Origin: Syntrophaceae bacterium UBA6078
Lineage (GTDB): Bacteria > Desulfobacterota > Syntrophia > Syntrophales > UBA2210
Direction of reading: 5' to 3'
DNA: 24,562 nt
Assembly (NCBI GenBank): GCA_002428735.1
Contig: DIXO01000063.1
Location: 1 to 24,562, forward strand
This document shows, one piece after another, positions 8,326 to 15,754 of the stretch. The notes under the pieces are model-generated. The model saw nothing but the letters and a program-made list of their open reading frames with translations, did not search any database and was not told the DNA's origin. Positions within the stretch are counted from its first letter, which is position 1; each line of letters begins with the position of its first letter. A program made the translations under genes and the position numbers.

Positions 8326-10053
8326 ATGACAACATTCATTATCATTATCGGTTTTCTGCTTTATCTGATCCTTTACTTTACCTACGGCAAAAAGTTGGAA
8401 CGGGACGTGGTGGTAGCCTCGGACGCCAACGAGGCCCCGTCGAAGCGTCTCTATGACGGGGTTGACTACGTTGCGGCACGCAAAGAGGTCCTCTTCGGCC
8501 ACCACTTTGCCTCGATTGCGGGCGCCGCCCCGATCATCGGCCCCGCCCTGGCGATCTGCTGGGGATGGGTACCGGGCCTCCTCTGGGTCTGGTTCGGCAA
8601 CATCTTCATCGGCGCCGTCCATGACTATCTGGCCCTCATGGCTTCCGTCCGGTACGACGGAAAATCAGTCCAGTTCGTGGCGAGCGATCTCATCGGCAAG
8701 CGAACGGGAACGGCCTTTTACTGGATCGTCTTCTTCCTTCTCATCCTGGTCGTGGCCGCCTTCGCCGCCATCGTGGGCAATATGTTCGTCAAGACCCCGG
8801 GGATTGCCATGGCATTCGTCCTGAAGATCATCGCCGCCCTCATCCTGGGAGTACTTTTGTACCGCACCAAGCTCAGTTTCAGCCTATCGACGATCATCGG
8901 GGTCCTGATGCTGTGCGCCGCCATCTGGGGGGGATATCTCAAGGGAATACCGGCGAGCTACAACACCTGGATGTGGGTAATCTTCTTCTATATCATCATC
9001 GCCGCAGCCATCCCCGTCAACGTTCTTCTCCAGCCGCGGGACTACCTGAACTCGTTTCTGCTCTACGCGGGGCTCATCATCGGGTTCCTTGCCGCCATCT
9101 TCGCCTTCAGGGGATTTGAAGTTCCGGCCTTTTCGAGCTTTTCACCGGTCCTTCTGGGAGGGAAACCGACGCCCTTCTGGCCGGCGATTCCCCTGATCAT
9201 CGCCTGCGGGTCCCTCTCCGGATTCCACTCACTGGTGGCATCGGGGACTACCTCCAAACAGCTCACCAAGGAGAGCGACGGCCTCTTCATCGGATACGGC
9301 GCCATGTTCACCGAGGGGTTCCTCTCCACCATCGTTATCGTTTCCATCGCCGGTTTCGGATACACCGCCCTCCAGAACGCGGGGGTAACCACCGAGCAGT
9401 TGAACCCGGGTAACTGGGGAACGGCCTTCACAAAGGTCTCCGAAGCGGCAAAGCTTTCAGCGGCGAACCTTTTCGTCCAGTCTTACGCCGACATGGTCAA
9501 CGCGACTTGGCTGAGCTTTATTCCCACCAAGGTTGTCAAGATCATCGCTGGGATGTGGGTTGCGACCTTCGCCATGACCACCCTGGATACCACCAACCGC
9601 CTGGCGCGCTACTGCCTCTCCGAGATGGCTCTCCCCCTGAAGGATAAGGCCACGGGGATCTACAACTTCCTGACCAACCGCTGGATCGCCTCCATTATAC
9701 CGGCGGCGATCGGGATCTGGCTCGCGGCAAGCGGGAACTGGCTGATCATCTGGGGCTCCTTCGGCGCGGCGAACCAGTTGATCGCGTCCATCGCCCTGAT
9801 GACCGGCGCCGCCTTCGCGGCGAAGAAGCTGAAATCAAATTTTGCCGGCGCGGCCGTCATCCCGGCCTGGCTCCTCTGGATCACCGTGACCTGCGGCATC
9901 CTGTGGTTCGTCATCGTGGTTCAGCCGGACGCCGTTGCGGCGAAACCGGGTCCCGGATGGACCGTCATGATTATCCTCATCGTGATGCTGATCCTGAACT
10001 TCCTCTTTTTCTGGGACTTCATCAAGTCCAAGGCATACAAGGTTGAGAAATGA
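8326..10053 (+). CDS. cstA: CstA-family carbon starvation transporter (pyruvate/peptide)
   Basis: Polytopic inner-membrane protein of the CstA family, whose studied members import pyruvate or peptides when carbon is limiting. The family signature GHHFASIAGAAPIIGPALA starts near residue 58, followed by more than ten hydrophobic helices, with SGFHSLVASGTTSKQL and the TTLDTTNRLARYCLSE stretch also typical. At 575 residues it is shorter than E. coli CstA (about 700), as is common for the short CstA branch that lacks the C-terminal extension. The start at 8326 has a textbook AAGGAGGT at 8313-8320. It is a single-gene unit: its own candidate promoter lies upstream and a strong terminator follows 26 bases after the stop. 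Substrate choice (pyruvate or peptides) is not decided by the sequence. Confidence 0.95.
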   Translation: MTTFIIIIGFLLYLILYFTYGKKLERDVVVASDANEAPSKRLYDGVDYVAARKEVLFGHHFASIAGAAPIIGPALAICWGWVPGLLWVWFGNIFIGAVHDYLALMASVRYDGKSVQFVASDLIGKRTGTAFYWIVFFLLILVVAAFAAIVGNMFVKTPGIAMAFVLKIIAALILGVLLYRTKLSFSLSTIIGVLMLCAAIWGGYLKGIPASYNTWMWVIFFYIIIAAAIPVNVLLQPRDYLNSFLLYAGLIIGFLAAIFAFRGFEVPAFSSFSPVLLGGKPTPFWPAIPLIIACGSLSGFHSLVASGTTSKQLTKESDGLFIGYGAMFTEGFLSTIVIVSIAGFGYTALQNAGVTTEQLNPGNWGTAFTKVSEAAKLSAANLFVQSYADMVNATWLSFIPTKVVKIIAGMWVATFAMTTLDTTNRLARYCLSEMALPLKDKATGIYNFLTNRWIASIIPAAIGIWLAASGNWLIIWGSFGAANQLIASIALMTGAAFAAKKLKSNFAGAAVIPAWLLWITVTCGILWFVIVVQPDAVAAKPGPGWTVMIILIVMLILNFLFFWDFIKSKAYKVEK

Positions 10054-10078
10054 TACATTTCACGGCCTGAACCTTCTG

Positions 10079-10110
10079 CCGGCGCACGGTTTCAACCCGT
10101 GCGCCGGTTT
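10079..10110 (+). terminator. Terminator hairpin of cstA
   Basis: CCGGCGCACGG (10079-10089), a 7-base loop, then CCGTGCGCCGG (10097-10107): a perfect 11-bp GC-rich stem followed by only three T residues. The stem is very stable, but the short T tract makes it a less than perfect intrinsic terminator. It separates cstA from the next gene, which starts 32 bases later. Confidence 0.7.
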
Positions 10111-10138
10111 CACCATATTCTGCCGGTAAACGTTCCTC

Positions 10139-10414
10139 ATGGGTCTTCTCACGTTTCTCAAACGGATCCTCTCCGATTTCGGCGCGTCACACCGGGACAG
10201 GGCCGCCGCCCTTACCGGGGTCGAGGTGAAGGAACTGGAGAATATCTTCGCCCTGCTCCTCCTCGGCTCCTTCATCGGCCTCCCCGCGCCCCCCTCCTTC
10301 CTGGCGGTCGAACTGCTCCCCTTCATGGAACGGGAACTGAAAGTCCTGAACAGACGGGCGCAGGACGCCGGGGACATGCTGGCGGAAATGGCGGGAACCA
10401 TAGGGATCGACTGA
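10139..10414 (+). CDS. Small hypothetical protein paired with the ArsA-like ATPase
   Basis: A 91-residue protein that I do not recognise. It has a basic amphipathic N-terminus (MGLLTFLKRILSDF), a hydrophobic central stretch at about 35-58 (IFALLLLGSFIGLPAPPSFL and following), and an acidic/basic C-terminal helix (MERELKVLNRRAQDAGDMLAEM). Its TGA is immediately followed by the ATG of the ATPase gene, with no intervening base, so the two are almost certainly co-translated. There is no clear ribosome site before 10139, so the true start is uncertain. A role as a small partner or membrane adaptor of the ATPase is inferred from the gene order only. Confidence 0.65.
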   Translation: MGLLTFLKRILSDFGASHRDRAAALTGVEVKELENIFALLLLGSFIGLPAPPSFLAVELLPFMERELKVLNRRAQDAGDMLAEMAGTIGID

Positions 10415-11341
10415 ATGAAGATACTCTTTTTTACGGGAAAGGGCGGCGTTGGAAAATCCACCATGGCCGCCGCGGCGGCGTGGCAGCTCTCCCGGAAGGC
10501 CCGCGTCCTCATCGTTTCACTGGACCCGGCGCACAATGTCGGTGACATCTTCGGGGTTGCCATCGGAAACGGGAAAAAGAGATTCGCCGAAACGCTCTTT
10601 CTGAGCGAGGTCAATCTGCAGAAACTGTCTCGCGAATATCTGGAACAGGAGACCAACGTCCTTTCCACCACGTACAGCTACCTGAAGACACTGAATCTCG
10701 ACACCTATTTTTCGGTTCTCAAGTACTCCCCCGGGATAGAGGAATACGCCCTCCTGACGAGCATCGAAAAGACCATCCGGGATGATGCCGATTTTGATTA
10801 TATCATCTTCGACACCCCCCCCACCGGGCTGACGCTCCGGTTTCTCGCCCTGCCGAAGGTGACCATCACCTGGATCGACCGTCTGACACAGATACGGCGC
10901 CAGATTCTCGAAAAGCGCTATACCATCCACCGGATCAGGGGTACGTTGAGCTCGGAGGAGACCATCCTCGATTATAAAGAGGCGGACGACGACATCCTGA
11001 AACGGCTCACCACGCTGAGTAATAATTATCACGCCCTGGACGGGGCGCTCCGCGGCGATGCCTGCCACGTCGTTCTCGTATTCAACCCCGACATCCTCTC
11101 GCTCAGGGAATCGCAGCGTCTGGTCGAGGGTCTCAGAGAACTCGGGCTCCCCCTGCGCCTGCTCATCAACAACAAAGTCACCGCGGAGAATAAAGAGATG
11201 GCGGAACGTGTTGAACACCGGATGAAGATAGCGGCGGGGGATGTCCTCCTCGAACGCATAGAACTGTCAAAGACTCTCCTTGACGGGGAGAAGGGCACTC
11301 TGTATGATATTCAGCAGCGGATTATTCCCGAATCCTGGTAA
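10415..11341 (+). CDS. ArsA/Get3-family ATPase
   Basis: A 308-residue P-loop ATPase of the ArsA/Get3 (SIMIBI) class. The deviant Walker A is GKGGVGKS (8-15), switch I is DPAHNVGD (37-44), switch II is DTPPTGLTLRFLALP (133 onward), and PGIEE near 106-110 matches the Get3/ArsA helix. It has a single ATPase domain, as Get3 does. It lacks the CxxC zinc motif that dimerises Get3, and no three-cysteine metalloid site like that of ArsA is evident, so arsenite export is unlikely; there are no ars genes nearby. Get3 delivers tail-anchored proteins to membranes; a similar chaperone or targeting role is possible but unproven. It sits between a small hydrophobic protein and a membrane-anchored unknown in one operon. 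Confidence 0.85.
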   Translation: MKILFFTGKGGVGKSTMAAAAAWQLSRKARVLIVSLDPAHNVGDIFGVAIGNGKKRFAETLFLSEVNLQKLSREYLEQETNVLSTTYSYLKTLNLDTYFSVLKYSPGIEEYALLTSIEKTIRDDADFDYIIFDTPPTGLTLRFLALPKVTITWIDRLTQIRRQILEKRYTIHRIRGTLSSEETILDYKEADDDILKRLTTLSNNYHALDGALRGDACHVVLVFNPDILSLRESQRLVEGLRELGLPLRLLINNKVTAENKEMAERVEHRMKIAAGDVLLERIELSKTLLDGEKGTLYDIQQRIIPESW

Positions 11342-11352
11342 CTGTTGATCTT

Positions 11353-12021
11353 ATGTTCAAATACGAGCACATTTTAACGCAACCTGTCTTTTTTCTCTTT
11401 GTCGCGTTTTCCTTTCTCCTGACCTTCGGCTATTTCCATGGGCGGCGGCAGAACAGGGAACTGTTCCTCAGCGTCTTCAATGATCTCATGACGGTGTTCC
11501 GCCCCGACGATCAGACCTTTACCAATATCGGGGGAGCCATCGGATATCATGCCAATCTCTTTATCAAAAAGAAAGGGGCGTTCCTGTCAAGGATCGATGC
11601 CACCATCACCATGCTCCCGCGACATTCATGGCTCTATCTTCCCCTGTCGAAACTGATCAGAAAGTACGACCGGTTGTTTCTGGAACTGTATGTCAAGAAT
11701 GCGCCCGCGGAGGAATGCCATCTCATAGAAAAGCAGTACTCCCGGTTCGCCGGTGCAAGGATCACCGGCACAGAGCGCCTGAACAAAGAGACCGTGGCGT
11801 GGGGAGCGTATACCTTTTACCTGTACTACGAGAGCATGGAAACTCATGCCCGTCTTACGGGCTTCATGGACCAGAATCCCGACCCGGGGATCCTCAGGCA
11901 TATTGCGATTGTTCCCGGCCAGAAAAAATGTTTCATATTCATGATCCCCCGGAAGGGGCAGGTGGCACGGTACCTGTCACCCGTGTACCGGTGGCTCCCC
12001 TCTGTTGTCAAGAAACCGTAA
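11353..12021 (+). CDS. Membrane-anchored protein of unknown function
   Basis: A 222-residue protein with one N-terminal transmembrane segment (about 11-29, PVFFLFVAFSFLLTFGYF) followed by HGRRQN, whose positive charges predict a cytoplasmic body. The soluble part (LMTVFRPDDQTFTNIGGAIG and a Tyr-rich stretch YTFYLYYESMETHARLTG) resembles nothing I can name. The gene starts 11 bases after the ATPase stop, with no clear ribosome site, suggesting coupled translation. By position it could be the membrane receptor for the ArsA-like ATPase, which is inference. The eRF1-like gene follows after 30 bases. Confidence 0.75.
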   Translation: MFKYEHILTQPVFFLFVAFSFLLTFGYFHGRRQNRELFLSVFNDLMTVFRPDDQTFTNIGGAIGYHANLFIKKKGAFLSRIDATITMLPRHSWLYLPLSKLIRKYDRLFLELYVKNAPAEECHLIEKQYSRFAGARITGTERLNKETVAWGAYTFYLYYESMETHARLTGFMDQNPDPGILRHIAIVPGQKKCFIFMIPRKGQVARYLSPVYRWLPSVVKKP

Positions 12022-12051
12022 ACTACTTTTTAGCGAAAGGAGATTGATCGT

Positions 12052-13152
12052 ATGGACATACTATCCGGAAACGAACTCAAGTCTTTAATGCGGCAACAGC
12101 TTGGAATATGTGTTTCCATTTATATGCCTACGATAAGAAAAGGAACCGCGATACAGCAGAATCAGATTCGATACAAGAATCTGCTTCGCGACGCCCAGGA
12201 CCGGCTGACCGCAAGCGGCGAATTGCGCCCATCTGAGATACGGGAGATGCTGGCCCCGGCACAGGAGCTGTTGGGGAACACCCCCTTCTGGAACAACCAG
12301 AGCGACGGTCTTGCCCTCTTTCTGACACCCGAATCGTTCAGATATTACCGGCTTCCGCAGAGTTTTGAGGAACTGGTCGTCATCGCCGACCGTTTTCACA
12401 TCAAACCACTGATACCGATTCTGGTTTCCGATACTGAATTTTCCGTTCTCGCCATCAGCCAGAAAGATGTCCGATTTATGCGGTGCTCTTCACAGAGAGT
12501 AAAAGAAATAGAGATACCGGAGATCCCGGAGAACATTGACGAGGCGCTCAATCTTGACGACTTTGAGAAACGGCTCCAGCGCCATACCGGGACCGCCGAT
12601 ATGAAGGCAAATATCCTTCAATATTTCAAAATGGTTGACAAGGGGCTCCGCGATCTGTTGAGAGAAAAGAGGTTTCCCCTTATCTTCGCCGGGGTGGATT
12701 ACCTGTTCCCCCTGTACCAGGAAGCAAACACCTATACCTATCTCACGGATACATGGATATCAGGAAATCCCGATGGATTGACCGCAGAGAAGTTGCGCGA
12801 TCTGGCGCGGCCCATTATTGAGGAACTTTTCGAGACAAAGAGAGATAATGCGCTGGCTCTCTACAGCCAGAACGCCGGGACCGGCCTGACCTCCAATAAC
12901 CTCGCAGAGATCGTCCGGGAAGCCCATCACGGGCGTGTCGGCACCCTGTTCATCCCGGTGGGCACCCAGCACTGGGGAACATTCGATCCCGCTACAGACA
13001 CGGTCACCCTGGCCAAAGGCGCCGAAGCCGGCAATGAGGATCTGCTGGACCTGGCGGCCATACAGACAATCCTGAACAGTGGCACCGTGTACCCGATGAA
13101 CCAGGACGAAATGCCGGGAAGCGCGCCTGTTGCCGCGCTCTTCCGCTATTGA
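12052..13152 (+). CDS. Bacterial archaeo-eukaryotic release-factor-like protein (baeRF)
   Basis: A 366-residue protein with the layout of the baeRF families, bacterial relatives of eRF1/Pelota described computationally by Burroughs and Aravind. The N-terminus (LGICVSIYMPT, then QNQIRYKNLLRDAQDRL) and the C-terminal eRF1 domain-3-like stretch (GRVGTLFIPVGTQHWGTFDP, then LDLAAIQTILNSGTVYPM and a terminal AALFRY) are characteristic, probably family 3 or a neighbour. No GGQ motif is visible, so peptide release as in eRF1 is not implied. Proposed roles of such proteins are in ribosome rescue or quality control, but few have been tested. The start at 12052 has a good AAAGGAG upstream. It is the fourth gene of the run beginning at 10139. 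Confidence 0.7.
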   Translation: MDILSGNELKSLMRQQLGICVSIYMPTIRKGTAIQQNQIRYKNLLRDAQDRLTASGELRPSEIREMLAPAQELLGNTPFWNNQSDGLALFLTPESFRYYRLPQSFEELVVIADRFHIKPLIPILVSDTEFSVLAISQKDVRFMRCSSQRVKEIEIPEIPENIDEALNLDDFEKRLQRHTGTADMKANILQYFKMVDKGLRDLLREKRFPLIFAGVDYLFPLYQEANTYTYLTDTWISGNPDGLTAEKLRDLARPIIEELFETKRDNALALYSQNAGTGLTSNNLAEIVREAHHGRVGTLFIPVGTQHWGTFDPATDTVTLAKGAEAGNEDLLDLAAIQTILNSGTVYPMNQDEMPGSAPVAALFRY

Positions 13153-13229
13153 TCGCATGTCTCCGGGGGAGAATACCGATACACCGGCGGCTGTGGAACA
13201 CGAGAACACCCCTTCAGGAGGAGGGAATC

Positions 13230-13502
13230 ATAGAAAAGATAACCGATCCAGCCGGACAGAAACCTGTCCTGGAATACCCCTGCCGGTGGGTGTACAAGGT
13301 AATAGGCCGGGACAGGAGCACCATGGAGGAGGCCATTCGGTGCATCGCGCAGGAGTGCGCCTGCACCATCACCCTCTCCAACACCAGCAGGAACGGCAGA
13401 TACCTCTGTCTGAATCTTGAAACAACGGTTGATCATGAAGAGGACCGGATACGAATATACGAAAGGTTGCGGGTTCATCCCTCTGTGATCATGGTCTTAT
13501 GA
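13230..13502 (+). CDS. DUF493 (YbeD-like) family protein, apparent ATA/ATC start
   Basis: A small cytoplasmic protein of the DUF493/YbeD family, which has an ACT-like fold and no settled function. VLEYPCRWVYKVIGRD followed by EEAIRCIAQECACTI is the family signature, and the C-terminus IYERLRVHPSVIMVL is typical. The frame is open from a TTG at 13149 that overlaps the previous stop but has no ribosome site. The only strong Shine-Dalgarno is AGGAGGAGG at 13216-13224, and five bases later the in-frame codon is ATA (13230), preceded by ATC (13227). Starting there gives 90 residues, the usual family size. The start is therefore either a rare AUA/AUC initiation or a point change from ATG. Confidence 0.8.
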   Translation: MEKITDPAGQKPVLEYPCRWVYKVIGRDRSTMEEAIRCIAQECACTITLSNTSRNGRYLCLNLETTVDHEEDRIRIYERLRVHPSVIMVL

Positions 13503-13548
13503 TCGCCGGGAAGGATGAACCGCACCGTGTGGAAAGGTGAATTGACAC

Positions 13549-14088
13549 ATGCTTGCGATACCGGACAGTCTGCTGGTTGTGGTTGACATACAGGAGAGCC
13601 TCGCGCGCGTGATGCATGGCAGGGACGCCCTCTTCGAGAATCTTCAGAAGATGATCAAGGGCGCCGGAATTCTCGAAATCCCCCTGATTGCGACGGAGCA
13701 GGTTCCCGAGAAACTGGGGGGGACGATCTCCGAGATATCACCCCTGCTGGGGAACACCACCCCTATTCCCAAATCAAGCTTCAGCTGCTGCGGAGAGGAT
13801 CGGTTCATGAGAGAACTGGATGGGGTCAAGCGGAAACAGATTCTCATGGCCGGCATTGAATCGCACGTTTGTGTCTTTCAGACAACGGCTGATCTGATCC
13901 GCAGGGGATACGAGGTCCATATCGTGACGGACTGCATATCGTCCCGGACGGAAGAAAACCGGGCTGTCGGCATTGAGAGGATGAGGGATGAGGGGGCAAA
14001 GATCACCAGCACGGAGATGGCCCTCTTCGAGTTGATGAAAGGAGCCGGTGGAGAGCGATTCAGGGCAATCTCCCGGCTGGTCAAATAG
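13549..14088 (+). CDS. Isochorismatase-like cysteine hydrolase
   Basis: A 179-residue cytoplasmic hydrolase of the isochorismatase/nicotinamidase superfamily. The Asp-Lys-Cys catalytic triad is intact: Asp13 (VVVDIQE), Lys75 (PKSSFSC) and Cys108 (GIESHVCVF). The length and the sequence TTADLIRRGYEVHIVTDC fit the short YcaC-like group, in which most members have no known substrate; nicotinamidase metal ligands are not evident. A ribosome site AAGGTGA (13534-13540) stands eight bases before the ATG. It is the last gene of the plus-strand run and converges with the DUF4124 gene. Confidence 0.88.
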   Translation: MLAIPDSLLVVVDIQESLARVMHGRDALFENLQKMIKGAGILEIPLIATEQVPEKLGGTISEISPLLGNTTPIPKSSFSCCGEDRFMRELDGVKRKQILMAGIESHVCVFQTTADLIRRGYEVHIVTDCISSRTEENRAVGIERMRDEGAKITSTEMALFELMKGAGGERFRAISRLVK

Positions 14089-14158
14089 GGGGCCTCTTGC
14101 GGTAACGCAGCGGGATGTACAGAGCCGGTTTACAGATCAAGGTCCTTAAGAGGGCGGG

Positions 14159-14641
14159 TCATTTTTGCCTCTCCAGTTCCCGGATGTTCTCCCTCTTTTC
14201 GGCAAGCACCTCTAAGGCGTGTTTATACTGGTCCCTGTTGTGGCGGGTGCTTTTGCGGCTATAGTCTCTTCGCCGCCGTTCCACCAGTTCTTTTGCGCGC
14301 TCGTACTCCTCCCGCGCCTTTTCGAGCTTTAACGCCAGCTCTTTGCTGCGTGCCTCTTCATCGGGTGATGTGCCGGTCTGAACACTGACCGATTCTTCCT
14401 CTTCAGCCGTTTCCATCATCGGCTGACTGCCCTGCCCCGTATCCGGCACCGGTTCACGGTCCGAGGCGTCCTGGTAGCGAATTCGCTCAACATCATCCTC
14501 AGGAGGAAGTCGGCGGGGATTATCGGTTATGTGCACTACGCCTTCCTCGTCCGTCCACATATACAGCACCTCCGCGCACGCAGGAGAAGAAAGCAGCGTA
14601 ACGACAAAGATACTACTGATGATAACACGAAGATACCTCAT
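14159..14641 (-). CDS. Secreted DUF4124-domain protein with coiled coil
   Basis: A 160-residue exported protein. Starting at 14641 (GGAGGGG just upstream), it has a signal peptide MRYLRVIISSIFVVTLLSSPACA with probable signal peptidase I cleavage after ACA. The mature N-terminus EVLYMWTDEEGVVHITDNP is a DUF4124 domain, a short beta unit common in periplasmic proteins. A Glu-rich linker follows, then a highly charged helix (about 105-160) with heptad-like spacing, probably a coiled coil. A start at 14692 would put 17 extra residues before the signal peptide and is unlikely. Function unknown; a cell-envelope role is inferred from the signal and domain. Confidence 0.82.
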   Translation of the reverse strand: MRYLRVIISSIFVVTLLSSPACAEVLYMWTDEEGVVHITDNPRRLPPEDDVERIRYQDASDREPVPDTGQGSQPMMETAEEEESVSVQTGTSPDEEARSKELALKLEKAREEYERAKELVERRRRDYSRKSTRHNRDQYKHALEVLAEKRENIRELERQK

Positions 14642-14938
14642 GCCCCTCCAGCCCGGAAAGACCAGTACAAACCTACCGGATATCTTGTTCATGCCTACCA
14701 GAGACCGCCGTGCCGTTCAACCGAAAACCGCTGCACGGACGGGGATGTAACGAGCTCAAAAAGGATGCTCTCTTTGAGGGATGATATCCGTCAGCAAAGA
14801 CGTCGAGGAGAGAACGGGAGCGATAGCCTTATACGGCCCCCGATCCTGCCGGTCATCATTTTCTATCCGGAACATGGAGAAACACAAGAACAAATTGCTA
14901 CTGCGCATTTGAGTCACATCGAGCCAGCATGGACATGA
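14642..14938. other. Intergenic region between two minus-strand genes
   Basis: This 297-base gap lies between the DUF4124 gene and the end of the 107-residue gene upstream of it. I see no recognisable gene and no terminator. Only a weak minus-strand promoter-like match (TTGTGT and TAGAAA, 16 apart) was found, too weak to list. Confidence 0.4.
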
Positions 14939-15262
14939 TCAATTGTTTTTCTGCTCCAGGCAGACTTCATTGCTTTGAGTCACGTACCCTTCGAAGTGAA
15001 CCAGATCGGAATGCTCGTCGAATGTCTCCCATCCCTCTATCTCGATTCCTTTTTGCTCGACATCGCTCATTTTAAAAATTCTGACAAAGGTCGCAGGCTC
15101 ATTGCCATCGGTGTCCCCTTCCCGTTCAACAAGCCTCATAAGGTTTGAAAGGGTGTCAACATCGATTTTATATTCATTCACCATATGCCCCCAGAGAGGC
15201 CCTTCGATTTTCTTGACGATCTTTTGTCCCTTCATATTTTTCAGAAAATCCAACAAACCCAT
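14939..15262 (-). CDS. Small hypothetical cytoplasmic protein
   Basis: A 107-residue acidic protein that I do not recognise. It begins MGLLDFLKNMKGQKIVKKIEG and contains LMRLVEREGDTDGNEPATFVRI and a C-terminal beta-rich portion (GWETFDEHSDLVHFEGYV). There is no signal peptide or membrane segment. The start at 15262 is supported by an excellent AAAGGAGGAG placed correctly; the frame extends to 15373 but that extension has no ribosome site. A near-consensus promoter lies about 135 bases upstream (15397-15425), leaving a long leader. The gene looks expressed in its own right; function unknown. Confidence 0.75.
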   Translation of the reverse strand: MGLLDFLKNMKGQKIVKKIEGPLWGHMVNEYKIDVDTLSNLMRLVEREGDTDGNEPATFVRIFKMSDVEQKGIEIEGWETFDEHSDLVHFEGYVTQSNEVCLEQKNN

Positions 15263-15396
15263 TGTACTCCTCCTTTCAGATTTTATGTATTGGTAGACTG
15301 CTCTGTTTGAAAGCCCGGCCGTCCGATTACCAATCACACCGGCAGATTCAGGCGCCCGCTGCCGTAAACTCATGAGTGTAATTATTTCAGCTGTGA

Positions 15397-15425
15397 ATAC
15401 TATACTAGTATATATTGCATGTCAA
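15397..15425 (-). promoter_or_regulatory. Promoter of the 107-residue gene, with palindromic spacer
   Basis: On the minus strand a perfect -35 TTGACA (15425-15420) is followed by TAGTAT at 17 bases (15402-15397), or by TATAGT (5 of 6) at 15 bases. The spacer and -10 region contain the perfect 12-bp palindrome TATACTAGTATA (15401-15412), and GCAT/ATGC arms flank the -35. A repressor dimer binding there would block the promoter. Confidence 0.6.
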
Positions 15426-15754
15426 TATGCTTTCTCCCTTTATCTGATACAACGAACTAAACAGGGGGGGGTATCCATAGAAACAATGAACACCTCAAGA
15501 GACGGGAAACAGAACCCTTCTGGGATTTAAAGACGGATTGTTTTAAAAAGAAAGTATTGCTGTTTTGGACAGCAGCGAAGGGGCATGAGGAGATCACAAA
15601 CGAAAAGCCCCTTTTTCGTTTCGAGAAACAGGGCTTCCGGCGATCGGGTCACAATGACCGATTGTTACATCTCTTCACAAGCGCCCACAACACATCGGAG
15701 GCCCATGAACTATGCAAATCCACCACGCCCTTACGAAAACCTGTGGCAGGATAT
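15426..15754. other. Intergenic region
   Basis: This 329-base gap has no convincing gene; an open frame from 15557 on the plus strand is the antisense of the dehydrogenase. It contains the terminator at 15603-15636 and a second small hairpin with one bulged base at about 15645-15664 (ATCGGGTCA, CAA, TGACCGAT). A G8 run lies near 15463. Confidence 0.5.
15603..15636 (-). terminator. Terminator of the lsrF-dehydrogenase operon
   Basis: On the minus strand AAGCCC (15636-15631) pairs with GGGCTT (15610-15605), enclosing a second small hairpin GTTTC/GAAAC, and is followed by TTTTCGTTT. It lies about 120 bases beyond the stop of the dehydrogenase gene, where an operon terminator is expected. Confidence 0.6.

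Noticed and set aside
10415..11341. Arsenite resistance locus
   Set aside because: There is no arsB, arsC, arsD or arsR nearby and the metalloid-binding cysteines are missing.
13149..13229. TTG start for the DUF493 gene overlapping the baeRF stop
   Set aside because: It has no ribosome site and adds 27 Arg-rich residues that do not belong to the family.
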